A DNA stretch of 35,478 bases from Pseudolysinimonas_A sp965653335 (GTDB lineage: Bacteria > Actinomycetota > Actinomycetes > Actinomycetales > Microbacteriaceae): positions 1-35,478 of the forward strand of contig CBFGZU010000009.1 of NCBI GenBank assembly GCA_965653335.1, read 5' to 3'. The translations under genes and the position numbers were made by a program. This document shows positions 24,163 through 32,907 of the stretch, piece by piece. The notes under the pieces were generated by a model, which made no database searches, was not told where the DNA came from, and worked only from the letters and a program-made list of their open reading frames with translations. Every line of letters begins with the position of its first letter. Within the stretch, counting starts at the first letter, position 1.

Positions 24163-24168
24163 AGGCTA
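24163..24168 (-). promoter_or_regulatory. -10 box of pabC (leaderless)
   Basis: TAGCCT on the minus strand, 6 bases before the pabC ATG at 24156. It shares base 24168 with the pabB ATG. Confidence 0.55.
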
Positions 24169-25520
24169 TGCGTCGCCGACTGCTGCGCCATCACCTCGCC
24201 GGCCGGATCGACCCCGAGTCGGCGTTTCGCGTTCTCGCCGCGGGCGATCCTTCGACGGGCTCAGGACCTCGCGACGACGTGTTCTGGCTCGACAGCGGGC
24301 AACACGGCGTGCACGTGATGGGCTCGGGGATGCGCGTCGTGCCGCCGCGCGGTGCCGTGCTCGATACGTTGCGCGCCGAACTGGAGCGCGAGCCGATCGA
24401 GCTCTATCGCGCCTACCCGGGCTTCGACGGCTTCCGGCTCGGCGTCGTCGGCTGGGTCGGCTACGAGGTTCGCGACGAGACGACGGGCGTTCCGGTGACG
24501 CGACGCGCGCGGCATCCCGACGCGGCGTTTCTGCGCGTCGACCGGGCGCTCGTCATCGACGCCGAGGCCGGCACCGCCGACCTGCTCGCCCTCGGAGACG
24601 ACTGGGCGGGGGCTCTCGCCGGATGGCGGGACGGCCTCGTAACCCGGCTCGCCGCCGCCCCGGCCGTTCCTCCCCACGCTTCGAGCGACGCCGTCGTGCG
24701 CTGGCGGGACGACGAAGCGGCCTACGTGTCGAAGGTGCGGGCGTGCCTCGACGCGATCCGCGAGGGCGAGACGTATCAGATCTGTCTCACGACGACCGCC
24801 GAGGTCGACGGTTCGTTCGACGACGTCGCCTCCTATCTCGCGTTGCGGGCGGCATCCGGGAGTCACCACGGAGGGTTCGTGCGCATCGCCGGCACGAGTC
24901 TGCTGTCGGCGAGCCCCGAACGGTTTCTCGACGTCGACGCCGACGGGCTCGTCCGCACGCGCCCGATCAAAGGCACCCGGCCCCGCGCGAGCGCACAGAT
25001 CGCCGACGAGGAGCTCGCCGCCGAACTGGTGGAGAGCGAGAAGGAGCGCGCCGAGAACGTCATGATCGTCGACCTCATGCGCAACGACCTGTCGCGCGTG
25101 TGCGAGGTGGGGTCGGTCGCCGTGACGAGTCTGCTCGAAGTGGAGAGTTACCCCGCGGTGCATCAACTGGTGAGCGAAGTCGAGGGTCGGCTGCGCGAGG
25201 GTTTCACCGCCGTTGATGCCCTCGGCGCGTGCTTTCCGGCGGGGTCGATGACGGGAGCGCCGAAGCTCCGGGCGACGCAGATCCTCGACGCTCTCGAAGC
25301 CGGCCCGCGGGGGATCTACGCCGGATGCTTCGGCTTCTTCGGTTACGACGGGCAAGCCGACCTCGCGATGGTCATCCGCTCGATCGTGATGGATGCCGAG
25401 GGCGCCTCCGTCGGCGCCGGCGGCGGCATCACCGCCCTCTCCGATCCTGACGAGGAGTACGCAGAGATGCGCCTCAAGGCTCGCGCGCCCCTGTCGGCGT
25501 TGCGACGTCGCTCGACCTGA
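24168..25520 (+). CDS. pabB: Aminodeoxychorismate synthase component I
   Basis: Makes 4-amino-4-deoxychorismate from chorismate and ammonia. The 450-residue product has the chorismate-binding domain: ETYQICLTTT (201-210), LLSASPERFL, the RPIKGTRPR stretch with Lys268 (the residue that separates PabB from anthranilate synthase, which has PIAGT), RAENVMIVDLMRNDLSRVCE and FPAGSMTGAPK. No pabA glutaminase domain or gene is nearby, so ammonia delivery must come from a gene elsewhere. The N-terminal region (25-36) includes a short insertion, DPSTGSGPR, encoded by a dispersed repeat. The ATG is leaderless with TAGGAT upstream. Confidence 0.93.
   Translation: MRRRLLRHHLAGRIDPESAFRVLAAGDPSTGSGPRDDVFWLDSGQHGVHVMGSGMRVVPPRGAVLDTLRAELEREPIELYRAYPGFDGFRLGVVGWVGYEVRDETTGVPVTRRARHPDAAFLRVDRALVIDAEAGTADLLALGDDWAGALAGWRDGLVTRLAAAPAVPPHASSDAVVRWRDDEAAYVSKVRACLDAIREGETYQICLTTTAEVDGSFDDVASYLALRAASGSHHGGFVRIAGTSLLSASPERFLDVDADGLVRTRPIKGTRPRASAQIADEELAAELVESEKERAENVMIVDLMRNDLSRVCEVGSVAVTSLLEVESYPAVHQLVSEVEGRLREGFTAVDALGACFPAGSMTGAPKLRATQILDALEAGPRGIYAGCFGFFGYDGQADLAMVIRSIVMDAEGASVGAGGGITALSDPDEEYAEMRLKARAPLSALRRRST
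24249..24267 (+). repeat. Short dispersed repeat, copy 2 (inside pabB)
   Basis: CCTTCGACGGGCTCAGGAC, matching copy 1 at 7667-7686 except for one G. It is translated as part of pabB without breaking the frame and in a poorly conserved part of the protein. Confidence 0.6.
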
Positions 25521-25578
25521 CCCTCGTGCGTCGCGGCGATCAGGATGCGGGAACGCGGGCTCCTACGCGTGGGTTGAC

Positions 25579-25584
25579 TACGCT
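25579..25584 (+). promoter_or_regulatory. Possible -10 box of leuS
   Basis: TACGCT, predicted start near 25591, leaving a leader of about 38 bases with an AGAGG ribosome site before the GTG at 25629. No good -35 box. Confidence 0.4.
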
Positions 25585-25628
25585 GGACGGGGCCTTGGGG
25601 CCACCGAGACGGAACGAAGAGGCGACGC

Positions 25629-28208
25629 GTGCAGCACGACGACCACGACCCTGAGAACGACGCGGCGTTCGACAACTACGACATCCGCCGGATTCAGGCC
25701 AAGTGGCTCGCCCGGTGGGAGGAGTCGAAGCCGTTCGAGGTCGCCGGGGTTCCCGACAGCAAGCCCCGCAAATACATCCTCGACATGTTCCCGTACCCGT
25801 CGGGCGACCTGCACATGGGGCACGCTGAAGCCTTCGCCTACGGCGACATCGTCGCCCGCTATTGGCGGCAGCAGGGCTTCAACGTGCTGCATCCGATCGG
25901 CTGGGACTCGTTCGGCCTGCCCGCCGAGAACGCTGCCATCAAGCGCGGCGTCGACCCGCGCGAATGGACGTACGCCAATATCGCCCAGCAGAAAGCGTCG
26001 TTCCTGCGTTACGGCGCGAGCTTCGACTGGAGCCGCGAACTGCACACCTCCGACCCCGAGTACTACCAGTGGAACCAGTGGCTGTTCCTGACGCTGTACG
26101 AGAAGGGTCTCGCCTACCGCAAGGCGTCGTACGTCAACTGGGACCCGGTGGATCAGACGGTGCTCGCCAACGAGCAAGTGCTGCCCGACGGCACCTCGGA
26201 GCGCTCCGGCGCGGTGGTCGTGAAGAAGAAGCTCACCCAGTGGTACTTCAAGATCACCGACTACGCCGACCGCCTGCTCGACGACCTCAAGCAGCTCGAG
26301 GGTTCGTGGCCGAGCAAGGTCATCGCGATGCAGCGCAACTGGATCGGGCGCTCCACCGGTGCCGAGGTCGAGTTCGAGGTCGAGGGCGGTGAGGCGAAGA
26401 TTCCCGTCTTCACGACCCGCCCCGACACCCTGTTCGGGGCGACGTTCATGGTCGTCGCCCCCGACGCCGACCTCGCCGCCGAGCTGGTCGCCGACGCGTC
26501 GCCCGAGGTGCGGAAGGCGTTCGCCGACTATCTCGAGCAGGTGCAGCGCTCGACCGAGATCGAACGGCAGGATGCCTCCCGGCCGAAGACCGGCGTCTTC
26601 CTCGACCGGTGGGCGATCAACCCCGTCAACGGCGAGCGACTGCCGATCTGGGCGGCCGACTACGTGCTCGCGGACTACGGGCACGGCGCGATCATGGCTG
26701 TGCCGGCGCACGACCAGCGCGACCTCGACTTCGCGATCCGGTTCGACCTGCCCGTGCGCGTCGTCATCGACACCAATGCTCCCGTCACGGGCGCGATCCC
26801 GGTCATCACCCCTGAGCTTCTGGAAAAGGGCGTGCTCGAGGCCGGCGAGAGCCCCGCGCTCGACCCGAAAGGCACGGGAGAGGCCCTGCACGGCGACGGG
26901 CGGTTGATCAACTCGGGTGCGCTCGACGGGCTGAGCAAGGTGAACGGGCAGCTCCGGATGATCGAGTTGCTCGAACAGAAGGGCGTGGGCCGCGCCGCGA
27001 AGACCTACCGGTTGCGCGACTGGCTCATCTCGCGACAGCGGTTCTGGGGCACCCCCATCCCGATCCTTCATGCCGACGACGGGTCGCTGCATCCGGTTCC
27101 GCGGGAGGAGCTGCCCGTGCGGCTTCCCGCGACCGAAGGTCTCGACCTCAAGCCGAAGGGAACGTCACCACTCGGCGGCGCCACCGAGTGGATGCACGCG
27201 ACGCTTCCCGACGGGCGGTCGGCGCAACGCGACCCGGACACGATGGACACCTTCGTCGACTCGTCGTGGTACTTCCTGCGTTTCCTCAACCCGACCGATC
27301 CCGACAAGGCGTTCGACCCGAAGGACGCCGCCAAGTGGGCGCCGGTCGATCAGTACGTCGGCGGTGTCGAGCACGCCATCCTTCACCTGCTCTACGCGCG
27401 GTTCATCACGAAGGTGCTGTTCGACGCGGGGCTCGTCGATTTCACCGAACCGTTCAGCGCGGTGCTCAATCAGGGCATGGTGCTCATGGACGGCGCGAAG
27501 ATGTCGAAGTCGAAAGGCAACCTCGTCGAGTTCGCGAGCGAACTGGATGCGCACGGCGCCGACGCGCTGCGGCTCACGATGGCGTTCGCCGGTCCCCCCG
27601 AAGACGACATCGACTGGGCGGATGTCTCGCCGACGGGGGCCTCGAAGTTCCTCGCCCGTGCGTGGCGCATCTCCGGCGAGGTCACGACCGAGCCGACCGT
27701 GGAGTGGAAGGGAGGCGACCGCCACCTGCGCCGGGCGACCCACCAGCTTCTGGCGGACGCTCCCGGGCTGCTCGAAGCGTTCAAGTTCAACGTCGTCGTC
27801 GCGCGGCTCATGGAGCTGGTGAACCTCATCCGCAAGACCATCGACGCAGGCCCCGGCGCCGGAGACCCGGCGGTTCGCGAGTCGATCGAGGTCGTCGCGG
27901 TCGTGCTCTCGCTCTTCGCGCCGTTCACCGCCGAAGACATGTGGGAGCGCCTCGGCTACACCGACAGCGTCGCATTCGCCGGGTTGCGCAAGGCCGACCC
28001 GACGCTGCTCGTCGAAGACCAGGTGACCGCGATCATCCAGGTCGACGGCAAAGTCCGCGATCGGCTCGAGGTCTCGCCACTCATCGACTCGGGCGACCTG
28101 GAGAAGCTTGCTCGAGCTTCGGCGAACGTGGTGCGGGCGATCGGCGACCGCGAGATCGCGAACGTCATCGTGCGCGCCCCTCGGGTCGTGAACATCGCGA
28201 CGCGTTAA
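25629..28208 (+). CDS. leuS: Leucine-tRNA ligase
   Basis: Charges tRNA-Leu with leucine; a class I synthetase with an editing domain. The 859-residue product is in the normal bacterial range. Seen: PYPSGDLHMGHAE with the HMGH signature (62-65), the CP1 editing domain with TTRPDTLFGATFMVVAPDAD, GVEHAILHLLYARF and KMSKS (624-628), and the C-terminal domain ending VNIATR. The GTG start has an AGAGG site and places the HIGH motif at the normal distance; the frame has no better upstream start. It stands upstream of comEA with a long hairpin between. Confidence 0.97.
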   Translation: MQHDDHDPENDAAFDNYDIRRIQAKWLARWEESKPFEVAGVPDSKPRKYILDMFPYPSGDLHMGHAEAFAYGDIVARYWRQQGFNVLHPIGWDSFGLPAENAAIKRGVDPREWTYANIAQQKASFLRYGASFDWSRELHTSDPEYYQWNQWLFLTLYEKGLAYRKASYVNWDPVDQTVLANEQVLPDGTSERSGAVVVKKKLTQWYFKITDYADRLLDDLKQLEGSWPSKVIAMQRNWIGRSTGAEVEFEVEGGEAKIPVFTTRPDTLFGATFMVVAPDADLAAELVADASPEVRKAFADYLEQVQRSTEIERQDASRPKTGVFLDRWAINPVNGERLPIWAADYVLADYGHGAIMAVPAHDQRDLDFAIRFDLPVRVVIDTNAPVTGAIPVITPELLEKGVLEAGESPALDPKGTGEALHGDGRLINSGALDGLSKVNGQLRMIELLEQKGVGRAAKTYRLRDWLISRQRFWGTPIPILHADDGSLHPVPREELPVRLPATEGLDLKPKGTSPLGGATEWMHATLPDGRSAQRDPDTMDTFVDSSWYFLRFLNPTDPDKAFDPKDAAKWAPVDQYVGGVEHAILHLLYARFITKVLFDAGLVDFTEPFSAVLNQGMVLMDGAKMSKSKGNLVEFASELDAHGADALRLTMAFAGPPEDDIDWADVSPTGASKFLARAWRISGEVTTEPTVEWKGGDRHLRRATHQLLADAPGLLEAFKFNVVVARLMELVNLIRKTIDAGPGAGDPAVRESIEVVAVVLSLFAPFTAEDMWERLGYTDSVAFAGLRKADPTLLVEDQVTAIIQVDGKVRDRLEVSPLIDSGDLEKLARASANVVRAIGDREIANVIVRAPRVVNIATR

Positions 28209-28223
28209 TCCCGGCAACCGCAG

Positions 28224-28285
28224 TGCTATTTGCCCGACTTCGTGCCTTCCGCGCGCGCTTTAGGCACGATCTCGGGCAAATAGCA
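28224..28285. repeat. 62-base inverted repeat after leuS
   Basis: Arms 28224-28246 and 28263-28285 (23 bases each, 21 paired) with a 16-base loop. The outer 14 bases, TGCTATTTGCCCGA and its reverse complement, pair perfectly, as do the inner seven (TCGTGCC/GGCACGA); two mismatches lie between. The long, partly AT-rich outer stem and the absence of a T run make it look more like a dispersed palindrome than a standard terminator, although termination after leuS is possible. Confidence 0.75.
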
Positions 28286-28372
28286 GGTCCTTCCGGCGCC
28301 CAATTCGGAGGGGCTGTCCCCAGCTCTTGGGGAGCGGCACCGTCGAATCTCGCGGAGTCTTAGCGTCGCGGG
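28286..28372 (+). promoter_or_regulatory. comEA upstream region
   Basis: TAGCGT (28361-28366) lies 6 bases before the comEA GTG at 28373, fitting a leaderless start. Further upstream is a small perfect hairpin, TCCCCA/TGGGGA with a 5-base loop (GCTCT). Confidence 0.45.
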
Positions 28373-28963
28373 GTGACAACGACTGCCGGCCCTGACCCGC
28401 GCCGCGCCCGCGCGCGACAGCTTGCCGGAGTCGCGGTCACCGTTGTGCTCGTCGGGTTGGGCATCGCGGTGTTTGTCACGGCGGTGACCCCGCGCGGGTC
28501 GACGACGACCATCACTCCCGACGGTGACCCGACGGTGGCACCGGCCGCCACGGTGATCTACGTGCACATTCTCGGGCAGGTGGCGCGACCGGGACTGTAC
28601 GAGTTGCCCGACGGCGCGCGGGCGGTGGATGCCGTGGCGGCGGCAGGCGGCTTCACCGAGCAGGCGGATGCGGCAGGCCTCAACCTGGCCCGGTTCGTGA
28701 GCGACGGGGAGCAGATCGTGGTGCCGGCCATCGGAGAAGCAGCGTCGGCACCACCCGGAGTCGCGGGAGATGGGCGGGTCAACCTCAACACCGCCGACGC
28801 GGCGACGCTCGACACCTTGCCGGGGGTGGGGCCGGCGACGGCGGCAAAGATCCTCGCCTGGCGCGAGGAGCACGGGCATTTCGAGTCGATCGAAGATCTG
28901 CTCGACGTCGGCGGCATCGGTGAGGCGAAACTCGACGCCATCCGCGATCTGGTGACGGTGTGA
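28373..28963 (+). CDS. comEA: ComEA-family helix-hairpin-helix DNA-binding protein
   Basis: A membrane-anchored DNA receptor of the competence type. The 196-residue product has one N-terminal membrane helix (about 17-40), a SLBB domain (VIYVHILGQVARPGLYELPD, about 61-80) and a C-terminal ComEA helix-hairpin-helix domain: VNLNTADAATLDTLPGVGPA, then HFESIEDLLDVGGIGEAKLD. The GTG start is leaderless. It overlaps comEC by the GTGA arrangement, forming the usual comEA-comEC pair. Other DNA-uptake genes (pilus, comF, dprA) are not in this window, so whether the organism takes up DNA is open. Confidence 0.95.
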   Translation: MTTTAGPDPRRARARQLAGVAVTVVLVGLGIAVFVTAVTPRGSTTTITPDGDPTVAPAATVIYVHILGQVARPGLYELPDGARAVDAVAAAGGFTEQADAAGLNLARFVSDGEQIVVPAIGEAASAPPGVAGDGRVNLNTADAATLDTLPGVGPATAAKILAWREEHGHFESIEDLLDVGGIGEAKLDAIRDLVTV

Positions 28964-31206
28964 CGGCGTTCCCCGCTCGCTGGAGGCTGCTCCCGGCGGC
29001 GCTGCTGAGCTGGCTCGCCGCGGGGGTGGCCATCGGCATCCCGGGTGCCGCTCCCGCGGCGGCGGTCATCGGCGGGGTGGTGACGGGTGGGCTTGCGCTC
29101 GCGGCGATGCGCGTGCGCGCCGTCGCGCTGGCGGCGGTCGCGGTCGGAGCAGCGACTCTCGTCCTCGGCGCTGTCGCCATCGCCGCGCCCGCTCGCGCCC
29201 CTGCCGACCTCCTCGAGGCGGCAGACTCCGGGCGGTCGCTCGAACTCGACGTGACGGTCGGCGGGCGTGCCGAGGACGGACGCTTCGCCGGCGTCATCGC
29301 GGGCACGTCGGCACCGGTTCTGGTTTTCGCCGACCCCGGAACCGCCCCGCCGATCGGGTCGACCGTCACCCTTCGCGGCGACCTCCAACCAACCGCGCCA
29401 GGCGAGGATGTCGCGTTCCTGCTCTTCCCCCGCGGTGACATCGAGCCGGTGCACGACCCGCCGCCGCTGCTGGCGTGGGCACACGGCATCCGATCGGGGT
29501 TCCTCGACGTGAGCAGCGGCATGCCCGAACCCGGCGGCGGGCTGCTGCCGGGGCTCGCGATCGGCGACACGTCGCGCGTGCCCGAGCCGCTCGACGCCGC
29601 GATGAAGGCATCGAGCCTGAGCCACCTCACGGCGGTATCGGGCGCGAACTGCGCGATCGTCGTCGGCGCGGTGCTCGCGATCACCGCGCTCCTCGGTGCG
29701 CCACTGCCCGTGCGGGTCGGCGTCGCCGCGGTCGCGCTGCTCGGATTCGTCGTGCTCGTCACCCCCGAACCGAGCGTGCTCCGCGCAGCGGTGATGGCGG
29801 GCCTCGCCCTCGGTGCCGTCGCGCTGGGTCGCCCGGCTCTCGGAGTTCCCGTGCTGTGCGCCGCCGTGCTCGTGCTGCTGATCGTCGACCCGTGGCTGTC
29901 GCGGTCCTACGGATTCGCGCTCTCCGCCCTCGCCACGGCCGGACTGCTGCTGCTCGCGGGGCCGCTCGCGGTCGCGCTCAGCCGCGTGCTGCCCGGATGG
30001 CTCGCGACGGTGCTCAGTGTGCCCCTCGCCGCGCACCTCGCGTGCCAACCGGTCATCCTGCTGCTCGACCCGTCGCTGCCGCTCTACGGGGTGCCTGCCA
30101 ACCTGCTCGCCGCCCCGGCCGCGCCGCTGGCGACGGTACTCGGCCTGGTCGCGTGTCTGCTCGCGGGTGTCGCGCCGCCGCTCGCGGCGGCCGTCGCGTG
30201 GCTCGGCTGGCTGCCGGCATCCTGGATCGCCGCCGTCGCCACCCTTGTCTCCGGCCTCCCGGGTGCCCGCGGAGTCTGGCCCGGCGGCCTGGGCGGCGTC
30301 GTGCTGCTCGTCGCGATCGAGGCCGCGGTGCTCGTCGCGGTGCTCGGCGTCGGGCGGCCGCGTCGCATCGCCCGGGCCGCGAGTCTGGTCGCTCTCGTCG
30401 CGTACCTCGCCGCGGCGGTCGGGGGTGCTGTCGTCACGCGGATCACCCGCCCCGCCGACTGGCAGTACGCGATGTGCGACGTGGGGCAGGGCGACGCGAC
30501 CCTCGTGCGCAGCGGGGATGCCGTCGCGTTGATCGACCTCGGGCAGGATCCCGCGCCGCTGCGCGTCTGCCTCGACGACCTCGGCATCGGCCGCATCGAC
30601 CTGCTCGTGCTCACCCACTTCGACCTCGACCACGTCGGGGGAGCCGACGCGGTGCTCGGTCGCGCCGACGTCGTGCTCGCCGGGCCGCCGGGGGACGCCG
30701 CCGACGAGCGCCTGCTCGCGGCCTTCGCGGCGCACGGAGCGCGGGTCGCATCGGTCGACCGCGGCGACCGGGGTGTGCTCGGCGCACTCGCTTGGGAGGC
30801 GCTCTGGCCGTCCCCGCGCGGGTCGACCCCCGGCAACGAGGCGAGCGTCACGCTGCACTGGACCTGCGGCACCGTCGAGCCGTGCCTGAGCTCCGTCATG
30901 CTCGGCGACCTCGGGGCCGAGGCGCAGGCGCGCATGGCCGGGGCGGTCAGTCTCGGCCGGGTGGATGTCGTGAAGGTCGCCCACCACGGCTCCGCCGACC
31001 AATCGGCGGCGCTCTACGAGCAGCTGGATGCCGCCGCCGGGCTCATCGGGGTCGGGGCCGGCAATGACTACGGCCACCCGACGGACGACCTGCTCGGCGT
31101 CCTGGCCGCGGCGGGCACAACCGTGTTGCGCACCGACCTCGACGGCCTCATTCTGATCGCGCCGGGTCGGGGACCGGGCGAGGTCGAGGTCTGGACCGCG
31201 CGGTAG
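28960..31206 (+). CDS. comEC: ComEC/Rec2-family DNA-uptake membrane protein
   Basis: A channel expected to carry single-stranded DNA across the membrane. The 748-residue product has N-terminal membrane helices and an outer domain, the competence core with SSLSHLTAVSGANCAIVVGA and PSVLRAAVMAGLALGAVALG, and a C-terminal metallo-beta-lactamase-like domain. That domain begins MCDVGQGDATLV and has THFDLDHVGG (Thr552-Gly561) where the first histidine, two aspartates and the last histidine of the metal site are present. The second histidine of HxHxDH is Asp, which is usual in actinobacterial ComEC. GTG start coupled to comEA. The -10 box of holA begins at its stop codon. Confidence 0.95.
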   Translation: MTAFPARWRLLPAALLSWLAAGVAIGIPGAAPAAAVIGGVVTGGLALAAMRVRAVALAAVAVGAATLVLGAVAIAAPARAPADLLEAADSGRSLELDVTVGGRAEDGRFAGVIAGTSAPVLVFADPGTAPPIGSTVTLRGDLQPTAPGEDVAFLLFPRGDIEPVHDPPPLLAWAHGIRSGFLDVSSGMPEPGGGLLPGLAIGDTSRVPEPLDAAMKASSLSHLTAVSGANCAIVVGAVLAITALLGAPLPVRVGVAAVALLGFVVLVTPEPSVLRAAVMAGLALGAVALGRPALGVPVLCAAVLVLLIVDPWLSRSYGFALSALATAGLLLLAGPLAVALSRVLPGWLATVLSVPLAAHLACQPVILLLDPSLPLYGVPANLLAAPAAPLATVLGLVACLLAGVAPPLAAAVAWLGWLPASWIAAVATLVSGLPGARGVWPGGLGGVVLLVAIEAAVLVAVLGVGRPRRIARAASLVALVAYLAAAVGGAVVTRITRPADWQYAMCDVGQGDATLVRSGDAVALIDLGQDPAPLRVCLDDLGIGRIDLLVLTHFDLDHVGGADAVLGRADVVLAGPPGDAADERLLAAFAAHGARVASVDRGDRGVLGALAWEALWPSPRGSTPGNEASVTLHWTCGTVEPCLSSVMLGDLGAEAQARMAGAVSLGRVDVVKVAHHGSADQSAALYEQLDAAAGLIGVGAGNDYGHPTDDLLGVLAAAGTTVLRTDLDGLILIAPGRGPGEVEVWTAR

Positions 31207-31209
31207 CCT
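31204..31209 (+). promoter_or_regulatory. -10 box of holA (leaderless)
   Basis: TAGCCT begins with the TAG stop of comEC and is followed by 7 bases and the ATG at 31217. Confidence 0.45.
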
Positions 31210-31216
31210 GAGTGCG

Positions 31217-32242
31217 ATGGCGACCACCACCTCCCGAGGCCGCGCCGCGGCCAAGTCGGCGATCCCGCAGCTCCCGTGGGATCAGGTGCGCCCCGCACCC
31301 GTCGTGCTCGTGACCGGTACCGAGACGGTGCTCGCCGACCGGGCGATCCGGCTGCTGCGCGACATCCTGCGGGCTGAAGATCCGAGCCTCGAGGTCTCCG
31401 ACATCGACGCAGGTTCCTACGCTCCGGGGGAACTGCTGACCCTCGCGAGCCCGAGCCTGTTCGCGGAGCCGCGGCTCATCCGGGTCGAGAACGTCGACAA
31501 GATGACGGATGCCTTCCTCGATGAGACGCTCGCCTACGTCGCATCACCCGCCGACGAGAGCTACCTCGTGCTGCGCTACCCGAGCGGCACGCGCGGCAAG
31601 AAGCTGCTCGACGCGATCCGCGCCGGCGCGGGCGGCGGCATCGAGATCGTCTGCGCCGAGTTGAAGCGTGACAGCGACAAGCAGGATTTCGTGGCTGCCG
31701 AGTTCCGCGCAGCACGCCGCAAGATCACCGGTCCCGGGCTGCGCGCGCTCGTGAGCGCCTTCTCCGATGACCTCGCCGAGCTCGCCGCCGCATGCCAGCA
31801 ACTGCTCGCCGACACGGCCGAGGACGTCACCGAAGAGACCGTCGCGAAGTACTACGGCGGACGGGTCGAGACGACGGCCTTCGCCGTCGCGGATGCCGCG
31901 ATCGCCGGCCACCACGGCGAGGCGCTCGGTCTGATGCGACACGCGCTCGCCTCGGGCGCCGACCCGGTGCCGATGGTCGCGGCGTTCGCGAGCAAGATCC
32001 GCACGATGGCGAAGCTCGCCGGTCAGCGCGGCTCGTCGAACGAGCTCGCCCAGCGGTTCGGTCTTGCCCCGTGGCAGGTCGACCGCGCCAAACGCGACCT
32101 GCAGGGCTGGACGGATGCCGGCCTCGGCCGCGCCATCCAGACCCTCGCCGAGGCCGACGCCCAGGTGAAAGGCGGCGGCCGCGACCCTGTCTACGCGCTC
32201 GAGGTCATGATCGCCCAGCTCAGCGACCGCTCCCGCCGCTGA
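31217..32242 (+). CDS. holA: DNA polymerase III subunit delta
   Basis: The clamp-loader delta subunit that opens the sliding clamp. The 341-residue product has the expected parts: VVLVTGTETVLADRAIRLLR (about 30-49) in the N-terminal AAA+-like domain without a P-loop, SPSLFAEPRLIRVENVDKMT, and the C-terminal domain with GHHGEALGLMRHALASGADP and the helical end. It normally follows comEC in actinobacteria, as here. Codon usage matches its neighbours. Confidence 0.94.
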   Translation: MATTTSRGRAAAKSAIPQLPWDQVRPAPVVLVTGTETVLADRAIRLLRDILRAEDPSLEVSDIDAGSYAPGELLTLASPSLFAEPRLIRVENVDKMTDAFLDETLAYVASPADESYLVLRYPSGTRGKKLLDAIRAGAGGGIEIVCAELKRDSDKQDFVAAEFRAARRKITGPGLRALVSAFSDDLAELAAACQQLLADTAEDVTEETVAKYYGGRVETTAFAVADAAIAGHHGEALGLMRHALASGADPVPMVAAFASKIRTMAKLAGQRGSSNELAQRFGLAPWQVDRAKRDLQGWTDAGLGRAIQTLAEADAQVKGGGRDPVYALEVMIAQLSDRSRR

Positions 32243-32349
32243 CCCCACATCCGGGAGTTCGCGGGGACGCCGGCGCGACGGTCGCCGTCAGATGCGCCGA
32301 TTCGCGCGCGTCAACGGTTCGCGTGTGCCATTTTGCGCTCCTGAAACGA
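32243..32349. other. Gap between holA and the rpsT terminator
   Basis: About 107 bases between convergent genes; I see no gene or promoter. Confidence 0.6.
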
Positions 32350-32383
32350 CGAAGGCCCCCACCCGAGAGGGTGAGGGCCTTCG
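32350..32383 (-). terminator. Terminator of rpsT
   Basis: Stem CGAAGGCCC/GGGCCTTCG with an inner CACCC/GGGTG and a GAGA loop (one C/A mismatch), 8 bases after the rpsT stop; on the minus strand it is followed by TCGTTTC. Confidence 0.85.
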
Positions 32384-32391
32384 CGAAGGGG

Positions 32392-32706
32392 TTACTTGGC
32401 GGCAGCGGCCTTGGCCGGCTTCTCAGCCTTGGCGGGCTTGGCACCGCCGAGCCCGGCGACAGCCTTGGCGATCGCCGACTTGCGGTTGGCGGCGTTGTTG
32501 GCGTGGATGACGCCCTTGCTGGTCGCCTTGTCGAGCTTCTTGGTGGCGACCACCAGTGCGGCCTGAGCCTTGGCGGCGTCGCCCGCGGCGACGGCCTCGC
32601 GGGTGACGCGCACGGCGGTCTTCACCTCGCTGCGAACAGCCTTGTTGCGCTCTTGCGCCTTCTTGTTGGTGCCGATGCGCTTGATTTGCGACTTGATGTT
32701 GGCCAT
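32392..32706 (-). CDS. rpsT: 30S ribosomal protein S20
   Basis: A 104-residue basic protein of the small ribosomal subunit that binds 16S rRNA. It starts MANIKSQIKRIGTNKKAQER, the standard S20 opening, and has ATSKGVIHANNAANRKSAIA near the C terminus, followed by a Lys/Ala/Pro-rich tail (KPAKAEKPAKAAAAK) found in many actinobacterial S20 proteins. A longer in-frame reading to 32796 exists but lies in the leader. The ribosome site is weak (AGCACAGGC); S20 of other bacteria controls its own translation. Confidence 0.97.
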   Translation of the reverse strand: MANIKSQIKRIGTNKKAQERNKAVRSEVKTAVRVTREAVAAGDAAKAQAALVVATKKLDKATSKGVIHANNAANRKSAIAKAVAGLGGAKPAKAEKPAKAAAAK

Positions 32707-32813
32707 GCCTGTGCTTTCGTTCGAACGGAAGGTATCTACGCTGTCCGGAGCGGTAGAGGGGCGCTTCCGGCGAATCGCGTGGGAGGAAAAGACCACGCGG
32801 AAACCAAGGGGCT

Positions 32814-32842
32814 ACGTTACCGGATCAGACGGGCTGAGGCAA
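32814..32842 (-). promoter_or_regulatory. Promoter of rpsT
   Basis: On the minus strand, TTGCCT (32842-32837), 17-base spacer, TAACGT (32819-32814). Predicted start near 32807, giving a leader of about 100 bases in which S20 autoregulation could act. Confidence 0.65.
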
Positions 32843-32907
32843 CGCGGACGGTGTGCCTGTGGGCGGATCCGGGGGTTCGCCCCACTGTGCAAGTTTCTCG
32901 GCGCTCG

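Noticed and set aside
28224..28285. tRNA or other structured RNA gene
   Set aside because: It is one simple hairpin with no cloverleaf, anticodon or CCA-like end.
28558..31254. 898-codon minus-strand open frame over comEA-comEC
   Set aside because: Antisense of comEC, low-complexity Arg/Asp/Gln-rich sequence with no domain and no start signals.
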